The notes beneath the pieces are model-generated. The model had not been told where the DNA came from, did not search any database, and saw nothing but the letters and a program-made list of their open reading frames with translations. Made by a program: the position numbers and the translations under genes. A stretch of 64,000 bases of DNA from Planococcus sp. 107-1 (GTDB lineage Bacteria > Bacillota > Bacilli > Bacillales_A > Planococcaceae), in assembly GCF_021513255.1 (NCBI RefSeq), contig NZ_CP090977.1, positions 744,001 to 808,000 of the forward strand, read 5' to 3'. Numbering within the stretch: position 1 is the first letter of the stretch; each line of letters begins with the position of its first letter. This document shows, one piece after another, positions 1-9,200 of the stretch.

Positions 1-752
1 TCAAGTTTTTCTTTCAGCTCCGGGCTATCTTTCGGCATTACGATAGCACTGCTGCTGAATGAGAATCTAACATCTTCAGCCAGTTTCAATCCCGGTTTAT
101 CAAATTGTTCAAGTGAGCGCAACAAGACAAGATAGTCATTTAGCGTAGCATCGACGCGGCCGCTGACGATTTCTGGAAGCACCGTGTCAGAGCCTGTGTA
201 GACAATCACTTCAGCCCCTTGTTCTTGAGCAAATTTTGAGTAATTGCTTGTCGCGGACCCCCCGACTTTTTTGCCTTTCAAATCTTCTACTGATTCAATG
301 CCGGAGTTGTCACTTTCACGGACAATGGCTGAACCATATGAATGCTTGACTGGAATCGTGAAATCAAATATCTCTTTGCGTTCGTCGGTAATCGAAAAAT
401 CATTCGCGGCAATATCAATTTGGCCATTGCGAAGAGCTGGCAGCAATCCGTCAAATTCCATTTCTTTGAATTCAACTTCCAATCCAAGCTTTTCTCCTAA
501 GGCACGAGCAAGTTCTACATCATATCCTGTTAATTCTTTTGTTTCTTCATCGTGATATGTAATCGGGTAGTAAAGCCCTTCTGTGCCGACAACGATTTTG
601 CCTGCTTCTTCAATTCGATCCCAAGTGTTCTGTTCCTTGTTTTCTGTTGAAGCATTCACTTCATTTGAAGATTCATTGCTGCTGCATGCGGTTAGAAATA
701 AACCGATTACTGTAATTGCGACGAGCCATAAAAGCTGTTTGGTCTTTTTCAT
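1..752 (-). CDS. Amino-acid ABC transporter substrate-binding lipoprotein (3' end outside window)
   Basis: The minus-strand frame opens at 752 with MKKTKQLLW and runs off the left edge, so about 250 residues are visible. A lipoprotein signal peptide ends in the lipobox LTAC near residue 21. The mature part is a family 3 periplasmic-binding-type domain: GKIVVGTEGLYYPIT, LTGYDVELARALGEKLG, FDGLLPALRNGQIDIAANDFSIT and DLKGKKVGG are typical polar or sulfur amino-acid binders of the TcyA/YxeM kind. It would capture an amino acid outside the membrane and deliver it to a permease/ATPase encoded beyond the window. The leader carries an S-box riboswitch, so methionine, cystine or a related sulfur compound is the likely ligand (inference). 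The TTTTC-rich AAGGAAGGTG stretch just upstream is the ribosome-binding site. Confidence 0.9.
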   Translation of the reverse strand, partial: MKKTKQLLWLVAITVIGLFLTACSSNESSNEVNASTENKEQNTWDRIEEAGKIVVGTEGLYYPITYHDEETKELTGYDVELARALGEKLGLEVEFKEMEFDGLLPALRNGQIDIAANDFSITDERKEIFDFTIPVKHSYGSAIVRESDNSGIESVEDLKGKKVGGSATSNYSKFAQEQGAEVIVYTGSDTVLPEIVSGRVDATLNDYLVLLRSLEQFDKPGLKLAEDVRFSFSSSAIVMPKDSPELKEKL

Positions 753-820
753 GTCTTTGCACCTTCCTTTTCTATTGGTTTACTTGGTTTTAAGTTAATA
801 GAATTGTCCAGATATGAGGG

Positions 821-992
821 CAAACAAAAAGCCTCTTCTATAAGAAGAGGCAGGCATGCGAAATCACATTGATATTCTGCTCTTCTTATCTCTCAAGCTA
901 ATCAAAGCTTGTTGGATTTGGCACAGTGCTCTAAAGTGAGCCCGCTGCCGAGGTTTCGTAGGGCCAATCCCTCCACCTCTCATGATAAGAAC
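821..992 (-). ncRNA. S-box (SAM-I) riboswitch with transcription terminator
   Basis: Read on the minus strand, 992 to 881 carries the hallmark S-box strings: TTCTTATC opening P1, GAGAGGTGGAGGGA, TGGCCCTACGAAACCTCGGC, a loop, GTGCCAAATCCAACAAGC, then TTGAGAGATAAGAA closing P1. It is followed by a terminator hairpin GCCTCTTCT-TA-AGAAGAGGC at 851-831 and a T-run to 821. The 3' side of P1 (ATAAGAAGAG) is also exactly complementary to the 5' arm of the terminator (CTCTTCTTAT), which gives the expected antiterminator. SAM binding should therefore terminate transcription and switch off the downstream ABC binding protein. Confidence 0.93.
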
Positions 993-1017
993 AAATTGCT
1001 ATTAAACTATGTTGACA

Positions 1018-1046
1018 ACTGTATCATCATTATATTTTACCGTCAA
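1018..1046 (-). promoter_or_regulatory. Candidate SigA promoter of the S-box transcript
   Basis: On the minus strand TTGACG (1046-1041) is followed after 17 nt by TACAGT (1023-1018), placing a start site about 20 nt before the riboswitch. The -10 box is weak (4 of 6). A TATAAT lies inside the spacer but lacks a good -35. The rest of the 993-1090 gap shows nothing else. Confidence 0.4.
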
Positions 1047-1090
1047 CACAAAATTCTGATAAATCTCATCTTATTTTTTATTAGAAGTTG

Positions 1091-1648
1091 TTAAACGTTC
1101 AACGATCCCCTGAATCCCCTAGCGGCATAATACGAATCCGCTCCGTTATGATACAGAAACACTTGCCCGTAGCGGAAATCACAGAAAAGAGCGCCGCCGC
1201 GATCTCTGATTTCAACAGGAGTCTGCACCCAGCTCGATGTCTTCATATCGAATTTGCCTAGCGACTGCAGCTTTCGATATTGTTCTTCTGTCAGCAATTC
1301 AATTCCCATGTCAGCCGCCATGCCGACGGCGTTGTTTTCGGGCTTGTTTTTCTTGCGCGATTCCAATGCTTCCGGGTCATAGCAGACGCTTCTTCGGCCA
1401 GTCGGGCTTTCTGCGGAGCAATCAAAGAAAATGAATTCATCTGCTGCAGCGTCATAATCCACGACATCCGGTTCGCCGCCAGTCCGTTCCATTTCATGGA
1501 GTGACCATAATTTGTCTTCTTTCGCTTCCAGTTTGTCCTGGATTTTGGCCCATTCGAAGTTTTCGTGGCGAGTGATGTTTTTCTCGAACCGCTCTTTTAA
1601 CGTGCTGAGAAATGCTTCGCGTTGTTCGGGTGATAATTGCTTGCTCAT
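1091..1648 (-). CDS. DUF4256 domain-containing protein
   Basis: A 185-residue soluble protein starting MSKQLSPEQREAF. The start at 1648 is chosen because AAAGGAGG lies 7 nt upstream; the open frame extends 26 codons further without a better site. The sequence matches my recollection of the DUF4256 family, which has no assigned reaction: an N-terminal helical part (MERTGGEPDVV), a central FIFFDCSAESPTGRRSVCYDPEA block and a C-terminal RGGALFCDFRYGQVFLYHNGADSYYAARGFRG block. No signal peptide or membrane segment. It stands alone, upstream of the S-box unit on the same strand, with no obvious terminator between them, so low read-through is possible. Confidence 0.8.
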   Translation of the reverse strand: MSKQLSPEQREAFLSTLKERFEKNITRHENFEWAKIQDKLEAKEDKLWSLHEMERTGGEPDVVDYDAAADEFIFFDCSAESPTGRRSVCYDPEALESRKKNKPENNAVGMAADMGIELLTEEQYRKLQSLGKFDMKTSSWVQTPVEIRDRGGALFCDFRYGQVFLYHNGADSYYAARGFRGSLNV

Positions 1649-1826
1649 GCCGATTCCTCCTTTAATGGATCTTGCTATTGTTGGTTTTAGTATATAAGAA
1701 AGCAGCAGGGTTTTGGAGAGGTGCATCTATTTTATTTTCAGTAGAGGATTGTCCGGAGCTTTTGCAGAATTAAAGAAGCAGGAAAGCAGATCGTTTTTCA
1801 TTCAGTAAATTGTAGGAGGAGTGTAT

Positions 1827-2846
1827 GTGAATATCTTGATCCTTGGAGGGACCCGTTTTTTGGGGAGATTTCTGACCGAGGCGGCTCTGAGCAGCGGCCA
1901 TGAAGTGACCTTGTTCAATAGAGGAAAAGCGAATCCGGATTTGTTTCCAGAAGTGGAAAAGTTGACCGGCGACCGGTACGGGGATTTACAAGCGTTGAGA
2001 GGGCGGAGATGGGACGCCGTTATTGACACATCCGGCTATCTTCCATGGTCCGTTCAGGAATCTGCGGAACTGCTGGCAAAATCCGTAGGACATTACACAT
2101 TCATTTCAAGCGCATCGGTTTACATCGATTTAGAATCTCCGGGGATAAATGAAGAACACGCAGTCGGCCAGATTTCAGCGGACAAGCTGGAAGAGTTGAA
2201 AACGAAAGAGGCGGAAGCTGCCATCAATGAACATTACGGTGAGTTGAAATTTTTGTGTGAGCAAGAAGTGGAACGTGCGTTTCCGGAAGGTGCCCTGAAT
2301 ATCCGGCCGGGACTTATCGTCGGGCCTTATGATTTTACGGATCGTTTTACGTACTGGGTCAATCGCGTGGATAAGGGCGGTGAAGTGTTGGCGCCGGGGC
2401 GGCGAGACAAGGAAATCCAGTTTATCGATGTCGGGGATTTGGCGGATTGGATTCTCCGGCTGGTCGAAGAACAACGGACAGGCACATTCAATGCGACCGG
2501 ACCCGAATCCGCATTGACGATGGAAAAATTCCTGGAGGAATGCAAGGCCACTCTTAAGAGCGATGCAGATTTTGTTTGGGTGGATGAGCAATTTCTGTTG
2601 GGCCACAAAGTGGAAGGCTGGTCCGAATTGCCGCTTTGGATTCCGGACAGCATGTATATGAATGGCTTTCTCGGAGTAGATATCCGAAAAGCCGTGCAAA
2701 CCGGACTAAGGTTCCGTCCGCTCAGTGACACTATTCGCGCCACTCGTGAATGGGAAATGACACGGGAAACGGCTGAACGAAAAGCGGGAATGGATCCGGA
2801 AAAAGAACAGGCTGTGCTGCAGGACTGGCAGCAGCGTGCACTTTAA
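1827..2846 (+). CDS. NAD-dependent epimerase/dehydratase, extended SDR family
   Basis: A 339-residue protein with the Rossmann fingerprint GGTRFLGRFL at residues 6-15, SASVYID (active-site region), and GLIVGPYDFTDRFTYWVNR, matching atypical extended SDRs annotated as SDR family oxidoreductase or isoflavone-reductase-like/mRNA-binding (CSP41-like) proteins. The substrate is unknown. A GTG at 1821 lies directly against AGGAGGA, so the second GTG at 1827, 6 nt from that ribosome-binding site, is the better start (MNILILGGTRF). It is a single gene closed by a bidirectional hairpin. Confidence 0.85.
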   Translation: MNILILGGTRFLGRFLTEAALSSGHEVTLFNRGKANPDLFPEVEKLTGDRYGDLQALRGRRWDAVIDTSGYLPWSVQESAELLAKSVGHYTFISSASVYIDLESPGINEEHAVGQISADKLEELKTKEAEAAINEHYGELKFLCEQEVERAFPEGALNIRPGLIVGPYDFTDRFTYWVNRVDKGGEVLAPGRRDKEIQFIDVGDLADWILRLVEEQRTGTFNATGPESALTMEKFLEECKATLKSDADFVWVDEQFLLGHKVEGWSELPLWIPDSMYMNGFLGVDIRKAVQTGLRFRPLSDTIRATREWEMTRETAERKAGMDPEKEQAVLQDWQQRAL

Positions 2847-2852
2847 TAGGGA

Positions 2853-2901
2853 AAAAACGAGTTTCCGCGGGATGAAGTTTATCCAGGGGAAACTCGTTTT
2901 T
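2853..2901. terminator. Bidirectional terminator
   Basis: Arms AAAACGAGTTTCC (2854-2866) and GGAAACTCGTTTT (2888-2900) are perfect complements with A-run and T-run on either side. It serves both the SDR gene and the converging ABC permease gene. Confidence 0.85.
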
Positions 2902-2907
2902 AATTTA

Positions 2908-3627
2908 TTACAGTTTAATCGGTATGCGTTTTGTCAGCATGCGGGTAGCTATGATCAATACGGCAATTAAAAGGAGCGAACCGATCACGGACATCAGCAA
3001 GCTTGCTTCAGTTGGAATGTACGGAATCCAAGGAATGATGGTGCTTAAGCCTGCTTCTCCCCAGAAGAATCCGTTCAAGCTGAGGGCCACGATCGCGAGT
3101 CCCACAAATCCGAGTCCAATCAGCCAATTAAAGCGGTAATAGCCGATGCCGATCAGCCAGCCGACCAAATAATAAGTGAACACGTTCAGGAAGAAGACCC
3201 CGATGGCAGAAAACCAGCCGCTTGTCCGTTCGAAAATGGTTAGGCTGTCTGATTTCACAGGCATGGAGATGAAGTTGGCGATAAGGTGTTCGATGGCATG
3301 GACAACAAGCGGCACCACAGTGACGGCAATTGCGAGTCCGAAAGCGCCGATGATCACTCCGAAGAACATATCTTTTCGGCTGATTCCGTGCTGGACGAAA
3401 TACGCCATGAAGCCGAAAGCAGCGATGATTCCACAGACGAGCATGAAAATGGCGGCTGAGTAGCTGGAGAAGACGAAGAATCCTTCCACATTTGCGTCAT
3501 TGCGATTGGCGATAAACATGCCGATGACATGGGCAAGTGTCAGGAATGAGAAAAACCAGATGCTCCATTTGAATTGTTCCAAGAAAGAATCCCTTGCGAT
3601 TTTCGGATAGAGTTTGACCGATTTCAT
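2908..3627 (-). CDS. ABC-type permease-like integral membrane protein
   Basis: A 239-residue hydrophobic protein with about six predicted membrane segments (for example WSIWFFSFLTLAHVIGMF, AAIFMLVCGIIAAFGFMAYF, IIGAFGLAIAVTVVPLVV and LLMSVIGSLLLIAVLIIA). There is no enzyme motif. It follows an ABC ATPase gene after a single base (stop 3629, start 3627), which is strong evidence that it is the membrane partner of that ATPase. The arrangement GntR-ATPase-permease resembles the YtrA-type operons of Bacillus, which respond to cell-envelope antibiotics. The transported substrate is unknown. Confidence 0.75.
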   Translation of the reverse strand: MKSVKLYPKIARDSFLEQFKWSIWFFSFLTLAHVIGMFIANRNDANVEGFFVFSSYSAAIFMLVCGIIAAFGFMAYFVQHGISRKDMFFGVIIGAFGLAIAVTVVPLVVHAIEHLIANFISMPVKSDSLTIFERTSGWFSAIGVFFLNVFTYYLVGWLIGIGYYRFNWLIGLGFVGLAIVALSLNGFFWGEAGLSTIIPWIPYIPTEASLLMSVIGSLLLIAVLIIATRMLTKRIPIKL

Positions 3628-3628
3628 A

Positions 3629-4501
3629 TCAGTGTGCCTCCTCTGTTAAGTGGATGAATAAATCTTGCAGGGAAACCGGGCCGATTTCTAAGCCGAGTTG
3701 CTGCGCTTTTTGTTGGTCTTCTTCACTTAAAGCGCCGTAGACCATTACGGATTTCGTACCGCCAAGCTTTTGTTCGTTCAAAACTTTTAATCCGGCGACA
3801 AATGCATCGACTTGATCCGCTGCACCTGTAATAGAAGCGCCGCGGAAGCGATTGTTTCGTAATCTTCGTTCAACACGAGGCGGCCTTGGTCGATGATGAC
3901 GACTTGATCAAACAGATAATCCATTTCCGATACTAAATGAGTGGAAAGAATGAACGTACGAGGATGCTTCGCCTGATCAGCCAGAATTTCCTGGTAAAAG
4001 ATTTCACGCGGGTGCGTCCATGCCTACATAAGCTTCATCAAAAATCGTAATCGGGGAACGGCTCGCCAGTCCGATGACGGCATTCAACGCGGACTGCATC
4101 CCTTTCGACAATTTGCTGATCGGTTTATCCAATGGGAGTTTAAATCGTTTCAGCAGATAGTCGGCATATTCTTTATCGTAATTTGGCCGGTAATATTCCG
4201 GAAATTCAAGATACTGCGGAATTTTCTCGTATTCTTCTTTGTAGTCTTTGTTGTAAATAAAAGATACTTGCAGCATTTTATCGGCGTTTTCAAATACCGG
4301 TTCACCGTCAATGAAAACTTGCCCTTCCGTTGTCTCACGAAAAGCGGCGATTAAAGACAGAAGGGAAGTTTTGCCTGCGCCGTTTCGTCCGATCAAGCCG
4401 TGGATCCGATTCGATTCGAGTGATAATGACAAATCTTTCAACGCTTCAAATTTACCGAATTTCAATGTCACGTTATCCAATTTGATATGAGCTTCCATCA
4501 T
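3629..4501 (-). pseudogene. ABC transporter ATP-binding protein (two frameshifts)
   Basis: About 290 residues if repaired. The first 165 codons carry Walker A GLIGRNGAGKTSLL, the signature LSKGMQSALN and Walker B ITIFDEAYVGMDAP, then a stop. Removing one base from the GCGGG at 4008-4012 restores REIFYQEILADQ and the H-loop region TFILSTHLVSEMDYLFD. Adding one G at GCGG 3842-3845 restores RGASITGAADQVDAFVAGL through to the stop at 3629. The two indels compensate (+1 and -1). The intact domain order and operon context suggest sequencing error, not decay. The start ATG overlaps the GntR stop (ATGA), indicating translational coupling. Confidence 0.8.
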
Positions 4502-4872
4502 GTGTCACTTCCTTTCGCATTTTTAATCAGTTCAATAATTTCTTCTTGGGAAATGCCGAGTTTCTTCGCTTCCTGTACTAAGCCAACAACGTAATTGTCG
4601 ACAAAAGCTTTTTTGCGTTGATTTACCAATCTTTTTTTTGCTCCTTCTGCTACAAACATGCCAATCCCTCGCTTTTTGAATAGGATGCCTTCATCCACTA
4701 ATTGATTGATGCCTTTAGAAACGGTCGCATGGTTAATTTTGTAGAAACTCACAAGTTGGTTGGTCGATGGCGCTTGATCGCCTTCTTTTAACTGGTCATT
4801 CACAATTTGGTCTTCGATCAATTCACGGACTTGAAGAAAAATGGGTTTGTTCGAATCGAATGGACTGCTCAA
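4498..4872 (-). CDS. GntR-family transcriptional regulator, YtrA subfamily
   Basis: 124 residues. N-terminal winged helix-turn-helix with PIFLQVRELIEDQIVNDQLKEGDQAPSTNQL and INHATVSKGINQLVDEGILFKKRGIGMFV, the classic GntR DNA-binding domain, followed by a short helical tail as in YtrA-type members that lack a large ligand domain. TTG at 4872 is preferred: GGAGG lies 8 nt upstream, whereas the GTG at 4881 overlaps GGAGG. It is first gene of the ABC operon and probably represses it through the palindrome at 4897-4936. Confidence 0.88.
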   Translation of the reverse strand: MSSPFDSNKPIFLQVRELIEDQIVNDQLKEGDQAPSTNQLVSFYKINHATVSKGINQLVDEGILFKKRGIGMFVAEGAKKRLVNQRKKAFVDNYVVGLVQEAKKLGISQEEIIELIKNAKGSDT

Positions 4873-4896
4873 TGGATGCACCTCCTTTTTTGTGTA

Positions 4897-4954
4897 GGAT
4901 ATATGGTTGTATACTTATGTGTATAACCATATATCCTTATGTTCGTTTTGTCAA
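4897..4954 (-). promoter_or_regulatory. Promoter and palindromic operator of the GntR-ABC operon
   Basis: On the minus strand TTGACA (4954-4949), 17 nt, then TATGGT (4931-4926) forms a SigA promoter. A perfect 12-bp inverted repeat, GGATATATGGTT at 4897-4908 and AACCATATATCC at 4925-4936, covers the -10 box. That is where an autorepressing YtrA-type GntR dimer would bind (inference). Confidence 0.75.
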
Positions 4955-5031
4955 TCATTCTGATAAAAAATAATAGCGGTGTTTGAAAATGAAATAAGGG
5001 GAAAAGAGAAAGGAGGAAAGGGGAGAGTCAG

Positions 5032-5967
5032 ATGAAAGCAATCGTAATTGAAGCGTACGGTGGAAAAGAACAACTGAAAGAAAAAGATATGCCCATGCCA
5101 AAAATGGCAGACAATCAAGTGCTGCTTGAAGTCCATGCGACTTCGATTAACCCGATCGACTGGAAACTGCGGGAGGGGTATCTGAAAGAGATGCAGCCTT
5201 TTGAGTTTCCCATCATCCTTGGGTGGGATGCAGCGGGAGTCATTGTTGAAATTGGAAAAGACGTGAAGGATTTCAAAGTCGGCGACCGCGTATTCGTGCG
5301 GCCTGAACTTACAAGAGAAGGGACTTATGCCGAATTTATTGCGGTGGAAGAGCATTTGCTTGCGAAAATGCCCGATGCGATGACATTCGAAGAAGGTGCA
5401 GCGATTCCGTTAGTAGGTTTGACTGCATGGGAATGCCTGGTTGAAGTGGCCGGCGTAAAAGAAGGCGATAAAGTATTGGTGCATGCAGGGGCAGGTGGTG
5501 TCGGGACGAACGCCATCCAAATCGCTAAAAGTTTTGGTGCCTATGTGGCAGCAACCGCCAGCAGCAAAAACAAAGAGCTGTTGGAATCATTGGGAGCAGA
5601 CCAAGTTGTCGATTATAAAGAAGAAGCGTTTGAAGAGGTGATCCAGGATTTTGATATTGTCTTGGATACCTTGGGAGAGGACGTTCAAGAAAAAAGTTTC
5701 GATGTCTTGAAAAAAGGCGGAATGCTTGTGTCGATTGCGCAGCCGCCGGATGAAGAAACAGCCAAGAAGCACGGCGTCAAAACCGGCTATGTGTTCCTAC
5801 AGCCGGAAGGTGAAAAGCTGCGGAAGTTGGCGGATCTTTACGAAGAAGGCAAGTTAAAGCCGGTCATTGGGGAGACTTACGGATTTTCTGCAAAAGATTT
5901 GCAGGATGCGCACGCTGCGAGTGAAACGCATCATGCGAAAGGGAAGATTGTCATTAAAGTGAAGTAA
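5032..5967 (+). CDS. NADP-dependent zinc-less medium-chain oxidoreductase (quinone oxidoreductase family)
   Basis: 311 residues, usual length for the family. N-terminal GroES-like fold (MKAIVIEAYGGKEQLK, TSINPIDWKLREGYL, GWDAAGVIVEIGKDV) and the Rossmann nucleotide site VLVHAGAGGVGTNAIQIAKSFGA near residue 150. The GHE/cysteine zinc ligands of alcohol dehydrogenases are absent, so it is the zinc-independent type that reduces quinones or alpha,beta-unsaturated carbonyls with NADPH. Ribosome-binding site AAGGAGGAAAGGGGAG precedes the ATG. It is monocistronic, with a terminator at once downstream. Confidence 0.88.
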   Translation: MKAIVIEAYGGKEQLKEKDMPMPKMADNQVLLEVHATSINPIDWKLREGYLKEMQPFEFPIILGWDAAGVIVEIGKDVKDFKVGDRVFVRPELTREGTYAEFIAVEEHLLAKMPDAMTFEEGAAIPLVGLTAWECLVEVAGVKEGDKVLVHAGAGGVGTNAIQIAKSFGAYVAATASSKNKELLESLGADQVVDYKEEAFEEVIQDFDIVLDTLGEDVQEKSFDVLKKGGMLVSIAQPPDEETAKKHGVKTGYVFLQPEGEKLRKLADLYEEGKLKPVIGETYGFSAKDLQDAHAASETHHAKGKIVIKVK

Positions 5968-5974
5968 TTGAGGA

Positions 5975-6006
5975 AGCAGGTCCAATCCAAATGGACCTGC
6001 TTTTTT
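5975..6006 (+). terminator. Rho-independent terminator
   Basis: Stem AGCAGGTCCA / TGGACCTGCT followed by six T residues, just after the quinone oxidoreductase gene. The following 6007-6241 gap shows only a degenerate repeat-like stretch and no clear gene. Confidence 0.85.
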
Positions 6007-6241
6007 GTATGGAATGCTCGTTAGTGAGTACGAGTTTCACCTAAAATGAGCACTAGGTTTATGCGAACTGCGTTTATTCAAAACAGCTGTTGCTTTCTAA
6101 AATAATTCACAAGATAAACAAGCAGAAATCTATCAATAAATGATATGATTAGAAGATGACCAACTCGTGCAGGCTGGAATTTTGATGAGCCGCAAGATTG
6201 GCGAATGGTGGATTTTTTTAGTTTTAAGAACAGGTGATTAA

Positions 6242-9200
6242 ATGAGTCAGGCAAAAGCAAATGCATATAAAACTTCTATACGAATGACGAATACGGCTTC
6301 GGAAAAAATGAGAGGGTTCGGCATCAGCGAACGCTCGTTTTTTGTTGTGGACCGTCCTTTCAAGGTATTTCTGGAACGCTATCCGGCAGCGACGGACGGT
6401 TCTCTTTCGGTTGCGTTGATTTTTGACCAGGCGGAAAACGAACGGCTGTCGACAAAAGAATTGGGGCAATTGGTGGTGTTTCACTGCATTTTTGCGAATC
6501 ATCGTTTGCTGGTGACGAATGTGACGCTGCGAAAAGTGTATCAAACGCTCGGGACGAACTGGCAGCGGGAAGCGTCTATCACTTTCCTTGATTCACGCGA
6601 ACCGGCTCCGGTCGCTTTGATCAACATGATCAATCGCATGACGCCGGCGAAAGAAAGCTCGGAATACGTGAAAAAACGGATTTCGAGCTGGGAAGGCTAT
6701 TTGAAGATCCAGGAACGCGGCATGGATATTCCGGATATCAAAACTTCTTATACAAAGCTTGCATTCAGCCATGATTTCAGCCGCATAACGCTGACAGGCT
6801 GCCAGATGAAAGACACGGAATGGAAGTCGCTGCGGAATTTAAGTGTAAGGCTGACGGGAATCGATGGCGATGTCGGTACCGTCATAAAAGCAGCGAACCG
6901 CACCGTAGAAATCGAACTTCAAAACTATGCGGTCAAACAAATGCGTGAAAAAGCCCATACATTGAATAAAAAAGAAGTGGTGTTCAGCAATTTTGCCGCG
7001 CTCAGCCAGATCAGAAGACTGCGCCAAGGATTTACGAATCTGGAAAAAGGCTTGGCAGTCAATCCGAATCTCGACCGTCTTTTATTTGAAGAAAAACCGC
7101 CCGTGAATCCGCTCCAGCAAATCGATAAGCTGCAATTTCACAACCGGCTGAATGAGTTCCAGCAGCGGGCAGTCTCCGGTGCTGTTGCGGCGGACGATTT
7201 GTATGTAATTCAAGGGCCGCCGGGAACCGGCAAGACCACGGTCATTGCGGAAATCTGTTTGCAGAATGCGAAAAAAGGCTTGAAAACGCTCGTCGCTTCG
7301 CAGTCGAATTTAGCGGTCGATAATGCACTGGGTCGACTGCTCGTGAATAAAGACATCCGGATTCTGCGTGTAGGCCGGACGGAAAGCATCGAAGAAGAAG
7401 GCAAGAAGTTTATCGAGGAAAACGTCGGACAGTATTGGAAAGACAATACGCTGAAAGAAGTATCAGCGCAGTATGAAATCCGGAAAAACCGGGAAGCGGT
7501 GCTGGAAAGCGAATTGGTAGCGAATGAACAGGCGTATTTGGAAACACAGCCGATTTATGAAAAACTGGCGATTCAAATCGAAGAAAAGAAAAAGGCGCAA
7601 GAACAGAATCGACAGCTTCAAAAAGAGCTTGAAGAGGCGCAAACAAAATGGCGGTCATTTGAAGGGCTCGGTGAAGGAGCCGGACAGCAAAAACAGGAAA
7701 TCGAGCGGAAAATGCAAGCTCTTCAGGAAACGATAAATGAAAATCAGGCGTATATTGAACAAAAAACACCAGATTGGTTTGAGGAACAACAGCAGCGCAT
7801 TGTGGATGAAATCAGCCAATTGGAGCGGGCGCGAAAGCATCAAGAGCTTGAACAGGAATTGGCGCAAAAGAAACAGGAAATCAGCCTGGTTTTCGATAAG
7901 CGAAATCAAGTAGGGGCGGTCATCAAGAAAAAGCAAGCCCTGATTGATGAAGTGGAAACCATCAAAAAAGTCGATGGGCTGAACCGGTTTATGATCGAAC
8001 AGAAAATCGAAGAAACGCCAGCCATTACGTACGCGATCAATAAGCTCGAAGTCACACGTGAAAGAATTAATGAATGGCAAAAACTCAGCAAGTACAACGA
8101 AAGCATTGCTTCTGCGATTTCGTATGTGGAGAAGTTGTTGGCGTCTGCTTCAATGGATTTGGCAAAGCTGAAAGAAAATGCGTTAGCCTCTGTTGAAGTG
8201 TATACATCAGCGCAAGTCGATTCGTTTTTGGAAAAGCTCCGGGAGTTGTTGAAGGGTCCGCAGCGAACCGATTCAGCAGTTCTGTCAAAAGCGCTTGCCG
8301 GACTTTATAAACGCCAGAATAATTTGTGGCGAAGAGGGGCGAAGCTCAAGACGGCTGAAGCTTATATCGAGGAATCGAAACGGACTTTTCAGCAGCTGAA
8401 AACCGCTTTAGCTGCGGAATTGGTGAAGCAGCAGGAGCAATACACAGCAGTTGACCGCAAATGGCAGGAACAGCTGGAAAAGCTGCAGCAAGCGATGGCG
8501 CCTGTGGAGCAGCAATTCAAACAAATGCCGAATGCCGCTTATCTTCCTTCCGATATCGAAGGGGCGATCCAGGAGCGGAAAGCGGAACTGGGCGAGTTGA
8601 AAAATGAAAAATTGCGTATTGAAAAAGCGCAAGGACAATTGGCAGAGGCTAAACAGAAACTTATGGATGAAACAACTGCTTTGGAAAAAAATGATGCCCG
8701 GATTGTTGGAATTAGGGATGAGATGGCCCGATTGAAAGAGGCTATTTCTGAGAAAGAGCAAGAAATTGGTGCGCTGGCAGAAATTCTGTCGGCCAATCCT
8801 GAACAACTATACGAGGAAACAGCGAAAAAACTGGCCAGCTTGTCATTTGAGAAAGAATCGTTCAAACAGGAAATGAAGAATCTCCCGATGCTTCAATCGG
8901 TCCAGAAAAAATGGCTGGATTTATTGGAAGGGGCGAACGAGCACGATTTGGACGAGATCCGCAAATTGTACATCAAGCATGCCAACGTGATCGGCACGAC
9001 TTGCGTGGCTTCAGCACGAAAAGATTTCATCGACAATTATCCGGTGTTTGATGTGGTCATTATCGATGAAGTGTCGAAAGCGACGCCGCCGGAATTACTG
9101 CTGCCGATGCTAAAAGGCAAAAAAGTTATCCTCGTCGGCGATCACCATCAATTGCCTCCGCTTCTCGGCAACGATACTTTGGAAGAAACGCTGGAAGAAA

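Noticed and set aside
2175..2699. Long minus-strand open frame (174 codons) opposite the SDR gene
   Set aside because: It lacks a ribosome-binding site and protein-like composition and lies entirely within a convincing plus-strand gene; the same applies to other antisense frames such as 4951-5355, 14924-15430 and 30070-30483.
3629..4501. True decay of the ABC ATPase (pseudogene by mutation)
   Set aside because: The two indels compensate, all motifs are intact on both sides, and the same GCGG(n) context breaks other genes; sequencing error is more likely, though not proven.
6012..6066. Degenerate repeat-like stretch (GTACTCA/GTGCTCA about 22 bp apart on the minus strand)
   Set aside because: Only two imperfect copies; too little to call a repeat family.
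6184..6241. Possible 18-codon upstream ORF ending directly before the helicase ATG
   Set aside because: No ribosome-binding site and no recognisable sequence. Another frame reads WNFDEPQDWRMVDFF, which looks protein-like but has no start after an in-frame stop. Not enough to call a third gene.
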